Of a DNA stretch of 5,379 bases, positions 1 through 5,379 are shown one piece after another. Numbering within the stretch: the first letter of the stretch is position 1; each line of letters opens with the position of its first letter. The stretch spans positions 1 to 5,379 of the forward strand of contig QIKS01000086.1 of NCBI GenBank assembly GCA_003233025.1, in the 5' to 3' direction. This DNA is from Hellea balneolensis (GTDB lineage Bacteria > Pseudomonadota > Alphaproteobacteria > Caulobacterales > Maricaulaceae). A model generated the notes under the pieces. The model searched no databases. It was not told the origin of the DNA and worked only from the letters and a program-made list of their open reading frames with translations. The position numbers were made by a program, and so were the translations under genes.

Positions 1-861
1 ATTGGGCTTTTTCGCACGGAGTTTCAGTTCATGGTCGCAGAATCCATGCCGCGCTTCCAAGAGCAGGTTGATCTGTATAAAAAAGCGATTGAGGCCAGTG
101 GAGACCGTCCGGTTACTTTTCGCACACTTGATTTGGGCGGTGATAAAATTCTGCCTTACGCCGAGACTTTGCCCGAAGAAAACCCGGCAATTGGTTGGCG
201 GGCAATCCGTATTGGCCTGGATAGGCCGGGCTTGCTGCGCTATCAATTGCGCGCACTTTTGGCGGCGGGCGCGGGCGAGCATTTGCGGCTGATGTTTCCC
301 ATGGTTGCGACCATTGAAGAATTTACCGCCGCCCGGAAACTGCTGGACAAGGAAGTTGCGCGCCGCAAAAAAAGAGGTTCAGACTTGCCCAAAAAACTTG
401 AAGTCGGTGTGATGTTGGAAACCCCGTCTTTGGCTTGGCAAGTGGACGGAATTTGCAAATATGCGGATTTTGTCTCGGTTGGTGCTAATGATTTGATGCA
501 ATTTTTCTTTGCGGCTGACCGGGATAATCCGCGAGTGGCAGAGCGTTATGACGGCCTGCATCCGGCCGCTTTATCCATGTTGGCGACATTGGTTAAAAGG
601 TGCGCCGCCCACAAAACACCGATCACCATTTGCGGCGAAATGGCCGGGCGGCCTTTGGAGGCGATTGCACTGGTGGCGCTGGGCTTTGATAATTTATCCA
701 TGCCGGTCACGGGCATCGGCCCGGTCAAAAGTGCCTTGCTGGCATTGGACGCAGACAAGCTGGCACGCCGTCTCAAACCCCTGTTGGCCCGTGGTTCTGA
801 TCTCAGCTCGGTTCGCGCCAATTTGCAGCTTTTTTGTTTGAAAGAAGGCATCCCGGTTTAG
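1..861 (+). CDS. ptsP: Phosphoenolpyruvate-protein phosphotransferase, PTSNtr enzyme I (3' part)
   Basis: This is the C-terminal PEP-binding barrel of an enzyme I, which takes phosphate from PEP and passes it to an HPr-like carrier in the cytoplasm. The frame is open from base 1 ([11 protein letters not shown]) to the TAG at 859-861, giving 286 codons, so the N-terminal domains and start lie outside the window. Visible family motifs are RTLDLGGDK (about 121-147), GWRAIR (about 193-210), the enzyme I signature SVGANDLMQ (about 475-501) followed by AADRDN, and the active-site cysteine in CGEMAGRP (Cys codon 631-633). The ending [10 protein letters not shown] resembles the PtsP class, and the position just before prfA is the usual alphaproteobacterial place for ptsP. 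This points to the regulatory nitrogen PTS rather than sugar uptake. That assignment is an inference, because the diagnostic N-terminal GAF domain is not in view. Confidence 0.93.
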   Translation: MGLFRTEFQFMVAESMPRFQEQVDLYKKAIEASGDRPVTFRTLDLGGDKILPYAETLPEENPAIGWRAIRIGLDRPGLLRYQLRALLAAGAGEHLRLMFPMVATIEEFTAARKLLDKEVARRKKRGSDLPKKLEVGVMLETPSLAWQVDGICKYADFVSVGANDLMQFFFAADRDNPRVAERYDGLHPAALSMLATLVKRCAAHKTPITICGEMAGRPLEAIALVALGFDNLSMPVTGIGPVKSALLALDADKLARRLKPLLARGSDLSSVRANLQLFCLKEGIPV

Positions 862-899
862 CCCTCGACAGCGCCCCGGTTTTCCCGTACCCAGCTAAC

Positions 900-1964
900 A
901 TGAAAATACCACAGGCGAGACTTGAACAGGTTGTCGATAAATTCGACGCGATCGAAGCCCGCATGAGCGTGGCCAGCGAAGTTGACGAAATTGTCAAGCT
1001 GTCCAAGGAACATGCAGAACTGCGCCCCCTTGCAGAAGAAGTGCGTCTTTTGCAGGCGCAATTAGCCGAAATGGCGGAGCTTGAGGAGATGGCTGCTGAT
1101 CCTGAAATGGGGGCCATGGCCAAGGAAGAATTGCAAAGCTTAAAACAGAGCCTGCCGGCGCTGGAACACAGGGTTAGTATTTTTTTATTGCCAAAAGACA
1201 AGGACGATAATGCATCGGTCATATTGGAAATTCGCGCAGGCACAGGCGGTGATGAAGCAGCGATTTTTGTCGGTGATCTCTACCGCATGTACGCCCGCTA
1301 TGCCCAATTGCAAGGCTGGAAAGTTGATATTGAAACCAGTTCTGAGGCGGAAATGGGCGGCTATAAAGAAATTATCGCCTCGATTAATGGCAATGGCGTG
1401 TTTGGCAAGATGAAATTTGAAAGCGGCGTTCACCGGGTACAGCGCGTGCCAGTGACGGAAACCCAGGGCCGCATTCACACATCGGCGGCCACCGTGGCGG
1501 TCTTGCCGGAGCCAGAAGATATAGAAGTTGATTTCTCCATGACCGATGTGCGGGTTGACACCATGCGGGCGTCAGGGGCTGGGGGGCAGCACGTTAACAA
1601 AACCGACAGTGCCGTGCGCATGACCCACGAGCCGAGCGGTATTGTTGTTGTTTGCGACGCTAAATCACAACACCAAAACCGGGCCAATGCGGAGAAAATT
1701 CTCAAGATGAAATTATATGAGATGGAGCGTGACCGGCTTGACGCGGAGCGCGCCGGCGACCGTAAATCACAGGTGGGTTCGGGCGACCGCTCAGAACGGA
1801 TCAGAACTTACAATTACCCCCAAGGCCGGGTGACAGATCACCGCATTGGTTTGACGCTTTATAAGCTGGATAAAATCGTCGCGGGTGATGAGCTGGACGA
1901 GGTGGTCAACAGTTTGATCGCGGAAGATCAGGCCGCAAAACTGGCGGAACTGGAAATGGGTTAG
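900..1964 (+). CDS. prfA: Peptide chain release factor 1 (RF1)
   Basis: RF1 recognises UAA and UAG in the ribosomal A site and triggers release of the finished peptide. The product is 354 residues, close to the usual 355-360. Residues 1-95 form the acidic helical domain 1. The anticodon-like tripeptide P-V-T is at residues 184-186 in [20 protein letters not shown]; the PxT form marks RF1, while RF2 carries SPF. The catalytic GGQ is at 228-230 in [17 protein letters not shown] chose the ATG at 900 because [15 protein letters not shown] matches where family members begin. An in-frame ATG at 834 would add 22 residues that look unlike the family and overlap ptsP. No good Shine-Dalgarno lies before 900, so translation may be coupled to ptsP, which stops 38 bases upstream. 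prmC follows after 8 bases. Confidence 0.96.
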   Translation: MKIPQARLEQVVDKFDAIEARMSVASEVDEIVKLSKEHAELRPLAEEVRLLQAQLAEMAELEEMAADPEMGAMAKEELQSLKQSLPALEHRVSIFLLPKDKDDNASVILEIRAGTGGDEAAIFVGDLYRMYARYAQLQGWKVDIETSSEAEMGGYKEIIASINGNGVFGKMKFESGVHRVQRVPVTETQGRIHTSAATVAVLPEPEDIEVDFSMTDVRVDTMRASGAGGQHVNKTDSAVRMTHEPSGIVVVCDAKSQHQNRANAEKILKMKLYEMERDRLDAERAGDRKSQVGSGDRSERIRTYNYPQGRVTDHRIGLTLYKLDKIVAGDELDEVVNSLIAEDQAAKLAELEMG

Positions 1965-1972
1965 CGCCTTTT

Positions 1973-2842
1973 ATGGCACAAACATTTGAAAACTTGGCCC
2001 GTACTGGCGCCAGAGAGTTGCGGGCATTTGGGATTGAAAATCCGGGCGTGGACGCCCGGATTTTGCTCATGCATATTTGTGAGAAATCGAGAGCGGAATT
2101 GATTGCTGCGGCCCACGACCTTGTGCCAGAAAATATTGCCGCTCAATATACAAGCCTGATTGCAAGGCGTAAAACCCATGAGCCGATTGCCTATATTACG
2201 GGGCGCAAAGAGTTTTGGTCGTTGACATTCGGTGTTGATGGCCAAGTTTTAATTCCCCGGCCTGAAACCGAACTGGTGGTTGAACATGCCTTAAAAGCCG
2301 TGAGCGAAATTAAGAGCCCTCGTATTTTGGATGTGGGCTGCGGATCTGGAGTGATATTGCTAAGCTTGCTCTCGGCGCGGCCAGATGGGCGCGGGCTTGG
2401 GGTTGATATTTCGCGCGCGGCACTGGCGCGCAGCGATAAAAACGCCCACATATTGGGGCTGGAGATGCGCGCCCAATTTATGCATTCGGATTATTTAAAC
2501 GCTGTGATTTCGAAAATTAAGAGCGGCGAGCAGGAAAAATTTGATATTCTTGTTGCCAACCCGCCCTATATTGACGGCGCTGCTATGAAGAAATTACCGC
2601 CAGATATCAGTCGCTACGAGCCGCAGGTTGCGCTTTACGGCGGGGAAGACGGGCTGGATGCATATCGGGCAATTACCGGTGTGATGGAACACGTGTTAAC
2701 CCCAAAGGGATGCGTGGTTTTTGAAATCGGTTTTGACCAAGGCGCAGCGGTTGAAGCCATGCTCAAAGCTGCGGGTTGCCAAAAAATTGAGCGGTTTAAA
2801 GACTTTGGCGGACATGACAGAGTAGTGAGCGGGTTTTACTGA
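1973..2842 (+). CDS. prmC: Peptide chain release factor N5-glutamine methyltransferase
   Basis: PrmC uses S-adenosylmethionine to methylate the glutamine of the GGQ loop in release factors, which raises termination efficiency. The 289-residue product has the full family architecture. An N-terminal helical release-factor-binding region (about 1-75) is followed by YITGRKEFWSLTF and LIPRPETE (93-100). Next come the SAM-binding motif ILDVGCGSG (118-126), the acidic residue of the cofactor site in GVDIS (143-147), and the catalytic NPPY at 196-199. Then come RYEPQVALYGGEDGLDAYR and a C-terminal GGHDRVV close to the normal end. The ATG at 1973 gives the conserved length. The only upstream purine tract, GGAAATGGG at 1952-1960, is rather far from it, so coupling to prfA translation is likely. 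The substrate gene, prfA, is directly upstream. Confidence 0.96.
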   Translation: MAQTFENLARTGARELRAFGIENPGVDARILLMHICEKSRAELIAAAHDLVPENIAAQYTSLIARRKTHEPIAYITGRKEFWSLTFGVDGQVLIPRPETELVVEHALKAVSEIKSPRILDVGCGSGVILLSLLSARPDGRGLGVDISRAALARSDKNAHILGLEMRAQFMHSDYLNAVISKIKSGEQEKFDILVANPPYIDGAAMKKLPPDISRYEPQVALYGGEDGLDAYRAITGVMEHVLTPKGCVVFEIGFDQGAAVEAMLKAAGCQKIERFKDFGGHDRVVSGFY

Positions 2843-2866
2843 TAATTTAGCAAAAAGGGCTTGGAT

Positions 2867-2944
2867 ATGCGAAAGAATAGGGCTAGGCTCTCCTTGGTTA
2901 GCGAGATTGGCTGTGAAGCCGCCGCACCAAAATTGAAAAGATAA
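2867..2944 (+). CDS. Possible 25-residue small ORF between prmC and the DUF4167 gene
   Basis: ATG at 2867 opens a 25-codon frame ending at TAA 2942-2944. The peptide begins MRKNRARLSLVSEIG and continues CEAAAPKLKR, so it is basic and carries one cysteine. A purine run AAAAAGGG ends 7 bases before the ATG, a reasonable Shine-Dalgarno position. The frame lies 24 bases after the prmC stop and ends inside the predicted promoter of the next gene. I do not recognise the peptide. Short frames like this arise often by chance, and without conservation it stays a candidate only. It could equally be noncoding spacer. Confidence 0.22.
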   Translation: MRKNRARLSLVSEIGCEAAAPKLKR

Positions 2945-2962
2945 AACCAGTGCCCTTATAAG
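2933..2962 (+). promoter_or_regulatory. Candidate sigma70-type promoter for the DUF4167 gene
   Basis: TTGAAA at 2933-2938 and TATAAG at 2957-2962 are separated by 18 bases, or 17 bases if the -10 is read as TTATAA at 2956-2961. The -10 sits inside CCTTATAAGG (2954-2963), a perfect 10-bp palindrome that could be a repressor site. A start near 2968-2970 would give a leader of about 100 bases before the ATG at 3068. The prediction is by eye only. Confidence 0.35.
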
Positions 2963-2968
2963 GAGGGA

Positions 2969-2984
2969 CGTCCAATAGCGGACG
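2969..2984 (+). other. Small hairpin in the DUF4167 leader
   Basis: CGTCC (2969-2973) and GGACG (2980-2984) form a perfect 5-bp stem around a 6-base loop AATAGC. It would sit at the 5' end of a transcript starting at the candidate promoter just upstream, where such stems can protect mRNA. There is no T-run after it, so it is not a terminator. Confidence 0.3.
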
Positions 2985-3004
2985 AGAGATATCTGAATTT
3001 ATAG

Positions 3005-3060
3005 ACAACTTAAATCACACGGGGATGAGCAAGTTGTATAGTCTAACCCCCATATAAGGA
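3005..3060 (+). promoter_or_regulatory. Structured leader with possible pseudoknot and Shine-Dalgarno of the DUF4167 gene
   Basis: ACAACTT (3005-3011) pairs perfectly with AAGTTGT (3031-3037). The loop between them contains GGGG (3021-3024), which can pair with CCCC (3047-3050) downstream, giving the order of an H-type pseudoknot. The second arm ends only 6 bases before the AGGA Shine-Dalgarno (3057-3060), which is 7 bases from the ATG at 3068. Folding here could influence ribosome loading. The pairing is visible in the sequence; the regulatory role is inference. Confidence 0.3.
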
Positions 3061-3067
3061 TGCTTTC

Positions 3068-3547
3068 ATGAATAAGCGCCATCGTGGTCGAAACCGTAGA
3101 CCAACCCAAAATCCCAATCGCTCTTTTGATAGCAATGGCCCGGATATTAAAGTCCGGGGGTCTGCCAAGACCGTCTATGATAAATATATAACGCTGGCCA
3201 GGGACGCGACGTCTTCGGGCTACCGGGTTAAAGCTGAAAATTATTTGCAACACGCCGAACACTATCTGCGCGTTGTGCTGGATCTACAAGCAAAGGCGGA
3301 TGCTCAAGCCGAGCAAAACCGCCAAGCCAAACCGTCGAACCCGGAAAGGCACAAGAGCAGCAATGGCCATGACAATGACAGAGCGGCGAAGGAAGCGGTT
3401 GCAAAACCGGTTGAGCCTGAAGTTTCCAAAGTTGAGCCTGAAGCTTCCAAAGCTGAGCCTGAAGTTTCCAAAGATACTGCCGAAAAGAAAAAACCCAGAA
3501 GCCGCCGTAAAAAACCGGATGAAAGTGCGCCAGCCGAACAAGGTTGA
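3068..3547 (+). CDS. DUF4167 domain-containing protein
   Basis: This encodes a 159-residue soluble, highly charged protein of unknown function. The N-terminus is Arg/Asn-rich (RHRGRNRRPTQNPNRS). It is followed by the DUF4167 core at about residues 18-72, with the recognisable stretches SFDSNGPDIKVRGSA, YDKYITLARDATSSGYRV and KAENYLQHAEHYLRV. From about residue 75 the protein is low-complexity and probably disordered. It includes three VEPEVSK-type heptads (115-135) and ends with a basic KKKPRSRRKK patch at 140-149. The basic ends suggest nucleic-acid binding, but that is only inference. The start has a good AGGA ribosome binding site 7 bases upstream. The position after prmC is usual for this family in Alphaproteobacteria, though the 225-base gap and candidate promoter suggest it can be transcribed separately. 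No signal peptide or membrane segment is seen. Confidence 0.88.
   Translation: MNKRHRGRNRRPTQNPNRSFDSNGPDIKVRGSAKTVYDKYITLARDATSSGYRVKAENYLQHAEHYLRVVLDLQAKADAQAEQNRQAKPSNPERHKSSNGHDNDRAAKEAVAKPVEPEVSKVEPEASKAEPEVSKDTAEKKKPRSRRKKPDESAPAEQG
3410..3472 (+). repeat. Three tandem 21-bp units in the DUF4167 gene
   Basis: Units 3410-3430, 3431-3451 and 3452-3472 are nearly identical 21-mers of the type GTTGAGCCTGAAGTTTCCAA plus A. Unit 2 differs from unit 1 at one base (C for T in the second half), and unit 3 differs at one base near its start. They are in phase with the codons and give VEPEVSK, VEPEASK and AEPEVSK. A tract like this can gain or lose units without breaking the frame. Confidence 0.92.
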
Positions 3548-3611
3548 GACGCGAAATCAGCGCAGTAAATTATTGTAACGGCTTTATCTCCCGACGCCCT
3601 CGCTTCGTGCA

Positions 3612-3630
3612 GCCTCTCCTTGGGGGAGGC
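3612..3630. repeat. GC-rich hairpin, possibly a dispersed REP-like element
   Basis: GCCTCTCC (3612-3619) and GGGGAGGC (3623-3630) form an 8-bp stem with one G-T wobble and a 3-base loop. An outer pair, CCCTC (3597-3601) with GAGGG (3640-3644), could close a larger structure. The style resembles short dispersed palindromes found between genes in many proteobacteria. No T-run follows on either strand, so termination at this stem alone is doubtful. One copy cannot prove a repeat family. Confidence 0.4.
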
Positions 3631-3650
3631 GCTGTATGAGAGGGTGAACT

Positions 3651-3720
3651 TAAACCAAGCAACCGCGTGGTTTACAGCTTAGGTCATAAACCAGTTTTAC
3701 TTTTTTGCGGCTGGTTTTTT
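3651..3720. terminator. Alternating TAAACCA/TGGTTTA inverted repeats between convergent genes
   Basis: TAAACCA (3651-3657), TGGTTTA (3668-3674), TAAACCA (3687-3693) and CTGGTTT (3711-3717) occur in turn, so each neighbouring pair can form a 7-bp hairpin. The last one, AAACCAG (3688-3694) with CTGGTTT (3711-3717), runs into TTTTTT at 3715-3720 on the plus strand. That fits a weak intrinsic terminator for transcripts from the DUF4167 gene, although its 16-base loop is long. It overlaps the last codons of the minus-strand gene. On the minus strand no strong U-run follows the hairpins. Confidence 0.35.
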
Positions 3721-4281
3721 CCGAGCAGCGGGTTTTCTCGCGGGTGCTTTCTTTGGCGCAGGTTTTTTCGCAGCAGATTTACGCACGACAGGTTTCTTCT
3801 TTGCGCGCGCTTTTTTGCGTGCGGGTTTTCGAGGTGTTGTGTCCTCGTAATCAGGATAATCATCGCTTTTGTCTTGACGCTCCGCCAGTTTGGATTTGGT
3901 TTTATCAACCATTGATTTTGTCGCGCTGCTGGCATTTTTTGCGGCGCGTGCGGCGGCGTCTTTTGTGGTTTCAATCACGTCAATTGTCGCCGTGTCGGAC
4001 TTGCCGCCGTCGGGGGATAAATTGTTGTTGATGTGGAAAATGGTTACCATCAACTCACACGAAAGCCGCAGGCCGATAAACAAAAACAGAATTTTGAAAA
4101 ATGCCATAAGCAAAAGGCCAATGCCGCCGCCAAATGAAAAGCCGAGCAAAGCAAATGCCGCTGCAATCGTGCCTAAAAAGCTGACAACAATGACAACAAG
4201 ACCAAGATAGAAAAACGCAGTTACCAAGCGGTCTTTCATTAATTTTTTAAATGAAAAAAACTGTTTGAACAAATCGAGCAT
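3697..4281 (-). CDS. DUF4282-like membrane protein with a Lys/Ala/Pro-rich tail
   Basis: This is a 194-residue protein. Residues about 20-48 and 50-72 are hydrophobic and look like two membrane helices joined by the glycine-rich GFSFGGGIG. The following GLRLSCELMVTIFHINNNL (70-88) matches the conserved end of the DUF4282 family (R..CE......F.INENL type), so I assign that family by eye. Residues 89-145 are polar and helical, and 150-194 form a basic tail rich in KKPA, RKPA and KKAP units, like a histone H1 C-terminus. No signal peptide cleavage site is apparent. The ATG at 4281 has AGGGG (complement of 4288-4292) 6 bases upstream, a strong start. The M23 peptidase gene ends 49 bases upstream on the same strand, so an operon is plausible. 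DUF4282 has no established function that I know of. Confidence 0.8.
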   Translation of the reverse strand: MLDLFKQFFSFKKLMKDRLVTAFFYLGLVVIVVSFLGTIAAAFALLGFSFGGGIGLLLMAFFKILFLFIGLRLSCELMVTIFHINNNLSPDGGKSDTATIDVIETTKDAAARAAKNASSATKSMVDKTKSKLAERQDKSDDYPDYEDTTPRKPARKKARAKKKPVVRKSAAKKPAPKKAPARKPAARKKPAAKK

Positions 4282-4330
4282 GAAATTCCCCTGTTGTTGT
4301 TATTGTGAAACCTAGCATAGTCACCACGGC

Positions 4331-5379
4331 CTAAGGCGCAAGAACATAATTCTCAGGCTCGGCACTTCTCTCGGCGCTCAATTCAACTTTGAGCCGTTGT
4401 AAGCCTGTATGCAGAGCTTCAATTTCGGTCTTGCGGACTTTAAAGGCGGGAAGTTCTGATTTTTTCAAAGGCTTGCCGGACAATGTGCTGAGGGTCATCG
4501 GGTTGATCTGGCGGCCGCGTTTTAACACTTCGTAATGTAAATGTGCGCCGGTAACCCGGCCTGTCGCTCCGACATAACCAATGGTTTGTCCTTGCAAAAC
4601 CCGGCTGCCTTTTTTGATGCCGCGGGCGAATTTTGACAAATGGGCATAGGCGGTTGAGTAGCCGTCCGTGTGGCGGATGCGGATATAATTGCCGAAACTG
4701 CCAAAGCGTGAGGAGCGTTCGATAGTGCCTGTGCCTGCCGCCATAATCGGGGTGCCGCGCGGGGCGGCGAAATCGACGCCTTTGTGTTTTTTACGGTAGC
4801 CCAAAACCGGATGTTTACGGGGGCCGTAGCGCGACCATTGACCGGTGTTCGCATGAGCATCCGTTTGGCACCTTTGCCTTTGGCGTCATAATAGCCCTCG
4901 CGGCCATTTTCTTTCTCAAATAGATAATAGCTGGAGGTTTTGCCGCGCGGCGCAAAACTGGTATAAACCAGATCACCGGCTTTTATGGTTTTGCCTTTAT
5001 GATCAACAACCGCCTCAAACAACATTTCAAATTTATCGCCGACGCGGATATCGCGCTGGAAATCGACGCTATGGGCATAAATCTGGGCAAATTGGACAAT
5101 GACTTTATCGGGCGCACCAAGGCGGCCGGCATCCAGATATAAGCTGTTCTCGATTTGGCTATCGACCAAAACCAGTTTTTTCCCAAATTCAGCCTGGACG
5201 GTTTTGGCGCTAAAACCGCCGCCCTTTTGGCGCTCAACAAAAACCGTGTTTTCGATATTTGGCTTTAGGCTCAGCCCGGTAAATTCCTCGCCTTGTGGGT
5301 CAAAATACAGATTGACTATTTGCCCGACGCGTAAATCTTTCGGACTATAGACGGTTGAAAATGCCTGGGTGGCGGCGTA
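4331..5379 (-). pseudogene. M23 family metallopeptidase, 5'-truncated by window and frameshifted
   Basis: This gene resembles periplasmic peptidoglycan endopeptidases of the M23 (LytM/MepM-type) family. From 5379 down to about 4835 one frame encodes a typical upstream region (KDLRVGQIVNLYFDP, YAHSVDFQRDIRVGDKFEMLFE, LVYTSFAP, YYLFEKENGREGYYDAKG, RMLMRTPVNG). From about 4834 to the TAG at 4331-4333 a different frame encodes the catalytic domain (SRYGPRKHPVLGYRKKHKGVDFAAPRG onward). Zinc and active-site residues are present in that second frame: His 4786-4784, Asp 4774-4772, and HLH with His at 4543-4541 and 4537-4535. Related proteins have about five residues between the P-V-x-G and S-x-Y-G motifs, but only two bases remain here, so roughly 13 bases seem to be missing. 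A sequencing or assembly error is possible. No signal peptide can be checked, as the start is outside the window. Confidence 0.82.
4832..4840 (-). other. Frameshift point in the M23 peptidase gene
   Basis: On the minus strand the codons for T-P-V-N-G end at about 4834 in the upstream frame, while codons for S-R-Y-G-P-R begin at 4834 in the downstream frame. The frames meet within a few bases and neither continues usefully: upstream-frame reading beyond this point gives RATAPVNIRFW, which is unlike the family. Confidence 0.8.

Noticed and set aside
834..899. Upstream in-frame ATG at 834 as the prfA start
   Set aside because: It adds 22 residues unlike any RF1 N-terminus and overlaps the end of ptsP; the ATG at 900 fits the family start.
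803..1243. 146-codon open frame on the minus strand opposite the start of prfA
   Set aside because: Serine- and cysteine-rich translation with no recognisable domain, fully antisense to a confident gene; a reading-frame shadow.
2843..2930. Intrinsic terminator after prmC
   Set aside because: I found no stable stem followed by a T-run here; GGCT/AGCC pairings are short and lack a T tract.
3410..3472. CRISPR-like array
   Set aside because: The repeats are contiguous with no spacers and are coding in phase.
3284..3541. Minus-strand frame with repeated FGNFRLNFGSF-like segments
   Set aside because: The periodicity is only the reverse complement of the 21-bp tandem repeat in the DUF4167 gene.
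3667..4031. Plus-strand open frames rich in Phe, Cys and Arg
   Set aside because: They are antisense to the Lys/Ala-rich tail of the DUF4282 gene, and their odd composition follows from that tail.
4331..4804. The M23 catalytic domain as a separate gene starting at the TTG at 4804
   Set aside because: That TTG is the Leu of the conserved HPVLGY stretch, has no ribosome binding site, and would cut off the start of the catalytic domain.
4522..4833. Continuation of the upstream M23 frame past the frameshift as a genuine alternative C-terminus
   Set aside because: The residues after PVNG are basic, unstructured-looking and unlike the family, whereas the other frame gives a perfect M23 domain.

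Overview
The window looks like an ordinary chromosomal segment of an alphaproteobacterium of moderate GC content. The call rests on gene order and gene families. A nitrogen-type PTS enzyme I (ptsP) is followed on the same strand by release factor 1 (prfA), its glutamine methyltransferase (prmC) and a DUF4167 protein. This order recurs across Alphaproteobacteria, and DUF4167 is essentially an alphaproteobacterial family. I cannot name the genus from sequence alone.

Layout. Positions 1-861 (+) hold the C-terminal 286 codons of ptsP, cut by the left edge. prfA (900-1964) and prmC (1973-2842) follow, 8 bases apart and probably co-transcribed. The 225-base gap 2843-3067 holds a possible 25-codon ORF, a plausible sigma70-type promoter overlapping a perfect 10-bp palindrome, and a leader that could fold into a small pseudoknot just before the ribosome binding site of the DUF4167 gene (3068-3547, +). 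The gap 3548-3696 separates convergent genes and is rich in inverted repeats. On the minus strand, 4281-3697 encodes a DUF4282-type membrane protein with a long Lys/Ala/Pro-rich tail. Upstream of it, 5379-4331 is an M23 metallopeptidase gene cut by the right edge and carrying a frameshift near 4835.

How the genes fit together. PrfA carries the GGQ loop whose glutamine is the known substrate of PrmC, so enzyme and substrate are neighbours. PtsP is the first phosphotransferase of the regulatory PTSNtr chain. The minus-strand pair looks envelope-related: a secreted or periplasmic peptidoglycan endopeptidase family member and a small inner-membrane protein.

Novelty. I see no defence island, CRISPR, mobile element, tRNA or rRNA. 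The points most worth a second look are the disrupted M23 frame, the histone H1-like tail on the DUF4282 protein, and the structured leader in front of the DUF4167 gene. None amounts to a convincing undescribed system on this evidence.
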